Below, one piece after another: positions 8,576 to 12,883 of a stretch of DNA of 12,883 nucleotides. Position numbers and translations under genes: made by a program. The notes below the pieces were generated by a model. That model was not told the DNA's origin. It did no database searches and saw nothing but the letters and a program-made list of their open reading frames with translations. Position 1 is the stretch's first letter. Every line of letters begins with the position of its first letter. Origin of the DNA: an uncultured Clostridia bacterium (GTDB lineage: Bacteria > Bacillota > Clostridia > TANB77 > CAG-508); contig CAKPDW010000043.1 of the NCBI GenBank assembly GCA_934149115.1, positions 1 to 12,883 on the forward strand, written 5' to 3'.

Positions 8576-8592
8576 TTCGACTTTTTTCGACA
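8576..8592 (-). promoter_or_regulatory. Tandem GTCGAA boxes upstream of the cas promoter
   Basis: On the minus strand, TGTCGAA (8592-8586) and AGTCGAA (8582-8576) lie as direct repeats spaced 10 bases apart, about one helix turn, just upstream of the proposed -35. TGTCGAA fits the Spo0A box (TGNCGAA); the second departs from it at one base. The arrangement suggests a regulator site; the protein is a guess. Confidence 0.35.
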
Positions 8593-8730
8593 TTTCTTAT
8601 ATAATTACTATATTTATCAAGCCTTCTACACAATGCACAAATTTTTAAATTTTTTTCATAGCAATAATTAAAAAAATCAATCATTACAAATTTAATATTT
8701 CTCTTTTAAACAATTCAATTACATAAAATA

Positions 8731-8765
8731 AAAAACTAGAATATTTTATTTTTCTAGTCTTTTTA
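8731..8765. terminator. Bidirectional terminator-like hairpin
   Basis: ACTAGAA (8735-8741) and TTCTAGT (8752-8758) form a 7-bp stem with a 10-base loop. On the minus strand it is followed by TTTTTATTTT and on the plus strand by CTTTTT, so it can act both ways. On the minus strand it would end the acetyltransferase transcript before the cas promoter. Confidence 0.65.
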
Positions 8766-8889
8766 ATATTTCATTACACATCAAAATTTTCAAATTGATT
8801 TGTCATACATTAGACAATTTCATATAATTCGATTTTTAAGCTATTATGATAAAGCTTTGTGAATTTATATACTTTTTTCATAATATACT

Positions 8890-9321
8890 CTAGATATTTA
8901 TGTTATTATTATTCCAAAGCATTCCTGCACCCAAACTTTCATTAGGTCTACTAACAAAACCAAACTTCTCATAAAAATCTTCTTTCCCTTTAGAAGCTCC
9001 CAAATAAACTCTTATACTAGGATTCACTTTTCTATACTCATTAACCTTCTCTAAAATATTATTCATTATACCTGTTCCAATTCCCATGCCTTGATATTCT
9101 GGTAGAACCATCACATCATGTATATGTAAAAATATTGTTTTATCACCAATGATTCTTCCATAACCAATTAACTTATCCTCAACATAAACACAAACCGAAT
9201 ATAATGTATGCCTTAAAGCTTCTTCTACAATATCATTTTCACGCACTCCCCAACCAACCGCTTCTGTAAGCTGATTAAACTCGTCCACTGTTGGTTTTCT
9301 ATCGATATATTTAATTTGCAT
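8890..9321 (-). CDS. GNAT family N-acetyltransferase
   Basis: A 143-residue cytoplasmic enzyme of the GNAT fold, which transfers an acetyl group from acetyl-CoA to an amine. The acetyl-CoA loop is clear: VLPEYQGMGIGTGIMNNIL, containing the Q-x-x-G-x-G signature, preceded by the beta strand FLHIHDVMV. The C-terminal GKEDFYEKFGFVSRP is the usual strand 6-7 region with the conserved Tyr. The substrate cannot be told. The frame extends to a GTG at 9348, but ATG 9321 follows AGGAGAGAGG at good spacing and gives a normal length. It has its own promoter and terminator-like hairpin, so it is probably not part of the cas operon. Confidence 0.9.
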   Translation of the reverse strand: MQIKYIDRKPTVDEFNQLTEAVGWGVRENDIVEEALRHTLYSVCVYVEDKLIGYGRIIGDKTIFLHIHDVMVLPEYQGMGIGTGIMNNILEKVNEYRKVNPSIRVYLGASKGKEDFYEKFGFVSRPNESLGAGMLWNNNNINI

Positions 9322-9353
9322 AGCCTCTCTCCTATATTTTATTATCACATTAT

Positions 9354-9382
9354 ATTATCCCCGTTGTCGAATCTATTCCCAA
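9354..9382 (-). promoter_or_regulatory. Putative promoter of the acetyltransferase gene
   Basis: On the minus strand TTGGGA (9382-9377) is followed after exactly 17 bases by GATAAT (9359-9354). The start would fall about 25 bases before the ATG at 9321. A TGTCGAA 7-mer (9365-9371, plus strand) lies in the spacer between the two elements, and the inverted repeat at 9382-9412 abuts the -35. Confidence 0.5.
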
Positions 9383-9430
9383 TCTTAAAGTGCAATTTTT
9401 GCACTTTAAGATACGTAAATTGCACTTTAA
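9382..9430. repeat. 14-bp perfect inverted repeat plus a third half-site
   Basis: ATCTTAAAGTGCAA (9382-9395) and TTGCACTTTAAGAT (9399-9412) form a perfect palindrome around a 3-base TTT. A further copy of the half-site, TTGCACTTTAA, follows at 9420-9430. It ends where the acetyltransferase -35 begins. There is no T-run after it on the minus strand, so it is more likely an operator or a small mobile repeat than a terminator. Confidence 0.8.
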
Positions 9431-9451
9431 ATTATTCATTCTTGTAAGTAA

Positions 9452-9835
9452 TTACTTTATTTCTTTTAATTTAGCTGTTATACCTGGATTATAAATATAC
9501 TTACCATCTATTTTTTCATAAACTTCTCCAACTTTAAAATTTTTAGGCAAATCTATATCAGATATTGCATATGGCCCACCATCACCATGTTCTGATATAC
9601 AAACCGAACTCTCATCCATTACCCAAGCAAAATCATTTCCTTTCCAGCTTTTATTATCTAAAAAAACTTTTCTTCTTTCGTATCTGTTATATTCTTCCAT
9701 AACATTACTTTCTTCATTCTTATTTTGCATTTTATCTATTGTATTTTCTAATGCATTTTTAAAATTTTCAATAAATTCCTTTATAAAATCATTATTGTTA
9801 TTATCCTTTCTTCTATCAAATAAATTTAAGTCCAC
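9452..9835 (-). CDS. Hypothetical protein
   Basis: A 127-residue protein I do not recognise with confidence. The N-terminal half (1-55) is charged and helical (KDNNNNDFIKEFIENFKNALENTIDKMQ), and looks like a flexible or coiled-coil arm. The C-terminal half, from about VCISEHGDGGPYAIS to LPKNFKVGEVYEKIDGKYIYN, has the look of a small beta-barrel domain, vaguely like DUF3006, but the resemblance is weak. There is no signal peptide or membrane segment. The start is a GTG at 9835 preceded by AGGAGG at 7 bases. It is the last of the row of small unknown genes; its end lies just before the palindrome at 9382-9430. Confidence 0.75.
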   Translation of the reverse strand: MDLNLFDRRKDNNNNDFIKEFIENFKNALENTIDKMQNKNEESNVMEEYNRYERRKVFLDNKSWKGNDFAWVMDESSVCISEHGDGGPYAISDIDLPKNFKVGEVYEKIDGKYIYNPGITAKLKEIK

Positions 9836-9907
9836 TATTTTGCCTCCTATTCTGCTAATTTGCTCTCTCCATTTTTCCTATAACCACCTCTATCATTTCA
9901 ATTCATA

Positions 9908-10315
9908 TTACCATTCATAACCACAATTCAAACAAAAATAATCTTTCAAACCTTCAGCTCTAGTTGGAGAAACATTAATACTCAAGCACGAATGCTTCAA
10001 TCTCATAATTTCATGTTCACATTTCATTTTATCTTTTGAGCATAATCGCATAAATTCATCACCATACACAAGTTTAGCAACTCTACTACTATTACACCTT
10101 TTGCAAGCCAATTGCTTCTCGTTATACACAATATCCCCATACACACTATACGACCACTCTTTTGCTTTAAATCTCTGACGTTCTAAAATAGTTAAACCAC
10201 TCATATCGATTCCATTTGGATATAATCCAAACAATTTACCTAAAAAATCTCCAAAATTATCAGCATCTATCTTTAAAATTCTATCTAAGTCCTCTTTATT
10301 TATTAGCCTCGCCAT
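9908..10315 (-). CDS. Hypothetical zinc-ribbon protein
   Basis: A 135-residue protein with two CxxC knuckles, CKRC (C71, C74) and CLNC (C128, C131), that could bind one zinc across a 50-residue insertion. Further cysteines (C92, C99, C110) lie in between. The first 70 residues have no motif I know. The ATG at 10315 lies inside the end of the upstream gene (20-base overlap) with AAGGAG five bases before it, so the two are probably translated together and may act together. No function can be assigned; binding to nucleic acid or protein through the zinc ribbon is only possible. Confidence 0.8.
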   Translation of the reverse strand: MARLINKEDLDRILKIDADNFGDFLGKLFGLYPNGIDMSGLTILERQRFKAKEWSYSVYGDIVYNEKQLACKRCNSSRVAKLVYGDEFMRLCSKDKMKCEHEIMRLKHSCLSINVSPTRAEGLKDYFCLNCGYEW

Positions 10316-10568
10316 CTATACTCCTTAACATACAATTATATACTCCACCACAATTTCTACATATATAATCGAAATCTCTATCATCTCCATAAATTACTCC
10401 AAACATCTCAATTTTCAAATCATACTCAGCAATTATTTTCTTCAACTTTACTACTCTATCTCCCCAAATTTCTCCATTAATTACTGTAGTCAATTCTTCA
10501 TTACATTTTGGACACTTATTATGAAGTTTAGCTCTTTCAATGCAACTCTTTATATAATCGTTTTTCAT
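10296..10568 (-). CDS. Small hypothetical zinc-ribbon protein
   Basis: A 90-residue protein with a four-cysteine zinc-ribbon pattern: CPKC (C19, C22) and CRNC (C70, C73), the second followed by GGVYNC. Between them lies a helix and a strand-rich stretch (INGEIWGDRVVKLKKIIAEYDLKIEMFGVIYGDD). The start ATG at 10568 follows GGGAG. It overlaps the next gene by 20 bases. What is odd is its 5' region: a segment very like the CRISPR repeat lies 37 bases before the start codon on the same strand. The function is unknown. Confidence 0.8.
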   Translation of the reverse strand: MKNDYIKSCIERAKLHNKCPKCNEELTTVINGEIWGDRVVKLKKIIAEYDLKIEMFGVIYGDDRDFDYICRNCGGVYNCMLRSIDGEANK

Positions 10569-10605
10569 TCTTTTCTCCCTACTTTAACTTACTATTTTAA
10601 ATTAT

Positions 10606-10634
10606 ATTTACACTCTAAAATATTAAATTAATCC
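10606..10634 (-). repeat. Degenerate CRISPR-repeat-like sequence outside the array
   Basis: Read on the minus strand this 29-base segment aligns with the 30-base CRISPR repeat at 26 of 30 columns, with one deleted base and three mismatches. Shared blocks include ATTAATTT, AATAT, TTAGA and the end TGTAAAT, that is, most of the crRNA handle. It is in the same orientation as the array and lies in the 5' region of the zinc-ribbon gene that starts at 10568. The 15 bases just before it (10646-10632) also resemble the end of the leader (149-134). It may be a decayed array or a repeat kept for a regulatory guide RNA. Confidence 0.6.
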
Positions 10635-10760
10635 TAAAGTATCTTCCAAACAATTTGAATTTTATTCACAAATATTATTTATTTTTATACCAAAAGAAAT
10701 CACACAATCACTCATAAAACTATTCTTCATTTTTATACTTATACCATTATATCTAGCATT

Positions 10761-10991
10761 TTATTTTCTAAAATCCTCTACCAATTCAAAATTATCTGGT
10801 TTAAATAAATAATCTTCACTTGTGTCATCTACTATTCTTATCAATCCTAATTTATCATCATATCCAACACAATCATATATAACCCCTTTAGTAAGCGATA
10901 TTCCAGCATCTTCGCCAATGAACTTGTATCTAGCTAATCCTTCCATTTTAACATATTTATCTTCTACCGACTGATACACTTTTCTTTTCAT
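10761..10991 (-). CDS. Small hypothetical beta-barrel-like protein
   Basis: A 76-residue protein that begins MKRKVYQSVEDKYVKMEGLA and continues with ARYKFIGEDAGISLTKGVIYDCVGYDDKLGLIRIVDDTSEDYLFKPDNFELV, cited here as two parts of one chain. The alternation of short strands and turns suggests a small SH3-like or beta-barrel fold; I have seen this type as unnamed small proteins in clostridia. No catalytic residues stand out. I chose ATG 10991, which follows AAGGTGAT at close spacing, over a TTG at 11027. The gene stands alone with about 190 bases of noncoding DNA after it. Confidence 0.7.
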   Translation of the reverse strand: MKRKVYQSVEDKYVKMEGLARYKFIGEDAGISLTKGVIYDCVGYDDKLGLIRIVDDTSEDYLFKPDNFELVEDFRK

Positions 10992-11128
10992 CTTTATCAC
11001 CTTTTTAATTAATTTATCTATCAACACTTACATAATCTTATAAAAAATTCACTATTTTCACATTATTTTCATAAGCATATGACTACTATTTAATCAATAC
11101 TTTTTTCTATTATATAAATAATATTCTA

Positions 11129-11362
11129 TTATATCTTCAATATCAATTTTTCTTTAACATTAAAATACCAATAACTATTTTCATCAATATCTCTATATGG
11201 GCATTCATAGCTTTTAGCATATGTATATTCTTTCGGAGCTTCACCATATTTTTTACATTTTCCAATACCTATTGAGTTTTTACACACTTTACATATAGGT
11301 GTTATTACATAGAATTGTGGATCATTTTCTTTACTCATACTATTACTTACTTCTCTTTTCAT
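11129..11362 (-). CDS. Small cysteine-rich hypothetical protein
   Basis: A 77-residue protein with a compact four-cysteine site: CKVC (C24, C27), GKCKKYGEAP (C36) and YECPYRD (C54). This is likely a structural zinc site. The pattern with KYGEAPKEY and ECPY recalls small unnamed zinc proteins in Firmicutes, but I know no function. There is no signal peptide. The ATG at 11362 has only a weak ribosome binding site (GGGGA); an alternative ATG at 11338 would lose eight residues and no cysteine. It stands between two other unknown genes on the same strand, with gaps of roughly 100-125 bases. Confidence 0.7.
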   Translation of the reverse strand: MKREVSNSMSKENDPQFYVITPICKVCKNSIGIGKCKKYGEAPKEYTYAKSYECPYRDIDENSYWYFNVKEKLILKI

Positions 11363-11486
11363 TCAAGTCCCCATTCAAAAAACATTTAATCAAACATTTT
11401 ACACATTTCTCTATAAATTCCTATTCCATATTAAACCATATATTAATACTCAAATCAACACTATCAATTAGGCATTTACAAAAATA

Positions 11487-12038
11487 TTACCCAGTTGTTA
11501 CCATAAGAAAAATATCATCCTTTAACGGATTATCTATTGCACTACGCAATTTTTTCCTTAAATAATTAAATGTTTGAAAATAACATTCTAAATAAACTTT
11601 ATATGACAAATCATATACCAACAACCTTGCCATAATACATAAATCATCTTCACATATATACGAAATTGTCTCAAAACAATTTCCTTCCATCATATGCAAA
11701 TAATAAGATCCTTTTTCACAAATCACTTTCTCAACATCTTTTACACTTTTCTTCTGCTCAATCGACCTCAAAATTTCATTCAACTTTGCAACATCATTTT
11801 CATCTCTCCATCTGAAACCTTCCATTTCATTCTTCAACAAATCATATATATTATCTATAAAAATATCATTCTTTATATCAAAAATAACATATTCTTCATT
11901 TTCATCAACATCATATAACTCAAGATTTAAGCTATTTTTTAATTTTTCTAAAATCTCATCCTTCGAATAAACTTTAAACCTCAACTTTTTTTCTACATAT
12001 ATTCTTGTAGCAACACCAATAACCAACGCTAATCCCAT
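11487..12038 (-). CDS. Hypothetical protein
   Basis: A 183-residue protein I do not recognise. The first 13 residues (MGLALVIGVATRI) are hydrophobic but short and followed by a charged stretch, so this could be a buried strand or a weak membrane anchor rather than a signal peptide. The rest is acidic and alternates helices and strands; two cysteine pairs are spread through VICEKG, GNCFE, YICEDDLC. The start has a very good ribosome binding site, GAGGAGG, eight bases before the ATG. It is the first of the row of small genes and is divergent from the regulator-like gene at 12190. It may be an immunity or accessory protein; that is a guess. Confidence 0.75.
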   Translation of the reverse strand: MGLALVIGVATRIYVEKKLRFKVYSKDEILEKLKNSLNLELYDVDENEEYVIFDIKNDIFIDNIYDLLKNEMEGFRWRDENDVAKLNEILRSIEQKKSVKDVEKVICEKGSYYLHMMEGNCFETISYICEDDLCIMARLLVYDLSYKVYLECYFQTFNYLRKKLRSAIDNPLKDDIFLMVTTG

Positions 12039-12165
12039 TTCTTACCTCCTCTAAAATATCATTTATATAATCGCTTCACTTTAATTATATAAAATTTTTC
12101 GTATATACTGGTCACTTCTAAAACGACTTTTTCTATAAACTACTGATTATCCCAATCCAATATGT

Positions 12166-12184
12166 TATAATATGCCAAAGGAGG
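12166..12184 (+). promoter_or_regulatory. TATAAT element and ribosome binding site of the regulator-like gene
   Basis: TATAAT (12166-12171) lies directly before AAAGGAGG (12177-12184). If the TATAAT is the -10, the mRNA would begin within or just before the ribosome binding site, an unusually short leader. No good -35 is seen, so the real promoter may be further upstream in the 151-base divergent gap. The ribosome binding site itself is clear and sets the start at 12190. Confidence 0.4.
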
Positions 12185-12189
12185 TATTA

Positions 12190-12681
12190 ATGAATTACAA
12201 ATATACAAATATTATTCCAACAGATTTAATATCACTATTTAATTATTATCATAAAGAAATTCTTAAATCCTCAAAATCAAGAGTCCAAGAAACTTCAACA
12301 GAATACATTATAGAATCTATAAAAAGCAAAAAAATCCCTGAAAAAAGCTTTACTGAATTACTATTTCATTATATAGACACATCCAACTATACAGATGTCC
12401 AAATATATAAAAAAGCATTCATTGATAAACGATTATTTTCAAAAATACGCTCAAATAATAATTATCATCCATCTTTTGGAACAGTCACATTACTCGCCCT
12501 TGCCTTAGAACTTTCAACATTACAATTTCAAAAATTACTACAATCCGCTTCATATTCATTACCCAAAAACAATTACATAAACATAACTTTAAAATATTGC
12601 TTTGACAACAAAATTTACGATATCTGCAAAGTTAATGAACTCATTTTCGCTATATCAAATAAAGAAATTAAACAATTATAA
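12190..12681 (+). CDS. Stand-alone XRE/HTH-like regulator domain protein
   Basis: A 163-residue protein, the only plus-strand gene. Residues 51-155 match a helical, helix-turn-helix-like domain that I know from the C termini of macro-domain and other signalling proteins in Firmicutes: SFTELLFHYID, then TDVQIYKKAFIDKRLFSKIRS followed by NNNYHPS, then LALALELSTLQFQKLLQSASYSL and the end KIYDICKVNELIFAI. The signature is IDxxLFSKIRS (78-88). Its N-terminal 50 residues are a short helical extension. ATG 12190 follows AAAGGAGG at six bases; an in-frame ATG at 12172 has none. It may bind DNA or act as an adaptor; the role is inferred from the domain only. Confidence 0.75.
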   Translation: MNYKYTNIIPTDLISLFNYYHKEILKSSKSRVQETSTEYIIESIKSKKIPEKSFTELLFHYIDTSNYTDVQIYKKAFIDKRLFSKIRSNNNYHPSFGTVTLLALALELSTLQFQKLLQSASYSLPKNNYINITLKYCFDNKIYDICKVNELIFAISNKEIKQL

Positions 12682-12883
12682 TCATCACTACTATACAAAT
12701 ATCAATCCCTTACTTAGAAATAAACTTCCAGAAATCATATCCCATCAATATATCTATAATATTCACACAACTATTTTTTTATTTCTAGTCGTCATTTAGC
12801 TTATACCTTCGGGTTATGAGAATTTGATTGTGATTTTTGAGAAATTTTGTTAACTTGAGTTTTTATTAGTTTTAATATGGTTA

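Larger units (their letters stand above)
8456..8889. other. 434-base noncoding region upstream of the cas operon
   Basis: No open frame of note on either strand. It holds, from right to left, the tail of the acetyltransferase transcript, a terminator-like hairpin near 8735-8758, an AT-rich stretch (about 8600-8730) in which I see nothing, two TTCGAC-type boxes and the putative cas promoter. The last three are listed separately. Confidence 0.8.

Noticed and set aside
10661..10690. A second, weaker repeat-like stretch (minus strand, beginning GTATAAAAATAAAT) that would make a repeat-spacer-repeat unit with 10606-10634
   Set aside because: It matches at 13 of the first 19 bases only and loses the handle end; in such AT-rich DNA this is near chance.
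11080..11100. TTTAATCAATAC resembling the end of the CRISPR repeat on the plus strand
   Set aside because: Only about 13 bases match and the rest of the repeat is absent.
12602..12799. Open frame overlapping the end of the regulator-like gene on the plus strand
   Set aside because: No ribosome binding site, starts inside another gene, low-complexity composition.
12818..12835. GAGAATTTGATTG, reminiscent of the start of 16S rRNA
   Set aside because: The following bases do not match the conserved 16S 5' region.
1..12883. Transposase, integrase, tRNA gene or attachment site that would make the region a mobile island
   Set aside because: I found no such gene or tRNA, and no pair of direct repeats flanking the small-gene cluster.

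Overview
The window comes from a very AT-rich, low-GC Gram-positive genome. The strong purine bias of the coding strand, the AGGAGG-type ribosome binding sites and the style of the Cas proteins all point to a Clostridium-like member of the Clostridia. I cannot fix the species from the sequence.

Left two thirds (1-8600): a complete type I-B CRISPR-Cas locus of the Tneap/Cst kind, all on the minus strand and so read right to left. The order is promoter, cas6, cas8b1 (cst1), cas7 (cst2), cas5, cas3 (HD nuclease fused to helicase), cas4, cas1, cas2, leader, array. The genes abut or overlap and most starts have a clear ribosome binding site, so this is one operon. Two identical 30-base repeats and one full 36-base spacer are visible; the array runs off the left edge. 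Cas6 should cut the pre-crRNA, Cas8b/Cas7/Cas5 form Cascade, Cas3 destroys the target, and Cas4/Cas1/Cas2 add spacers.

The main surprise is in cas8b1. The expected N-terminal codons, with a strong ribosome binding site, lie just upstream but one base out of frame with the rest of the gene. Either the gene is frameshifted (interference possibly weakened or lost while adaptation genes stay intact) or the sequence has a one-base error.

Middle (8456-9440): a noncoding stretch with the putative cas promoter and a bidirectional terminator-like hairpin, then a GNAT acetyltransferase gene. Its promoter region carries a perfect 14-bp inverted repeat and a third half-site.

Right (9452-12038): a run of six small minus-strand genes of unknown function, three of them rich in CxxC zinc-ribbon motifs. 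Upstream of one of the zinc-ribbon genes, on the same strand as the array, is a 29-base segment that strongly resembles a decayed copy of the CRISPR repeat. This is the best candidate for an unexplained CRISPR-linked element. A divergent plus-strand gene (12190-12681) encodes a stand-alone regulator-like domain. The last 200 bases hold no gene I can support, and the G/C strand bias flips in the last 100.
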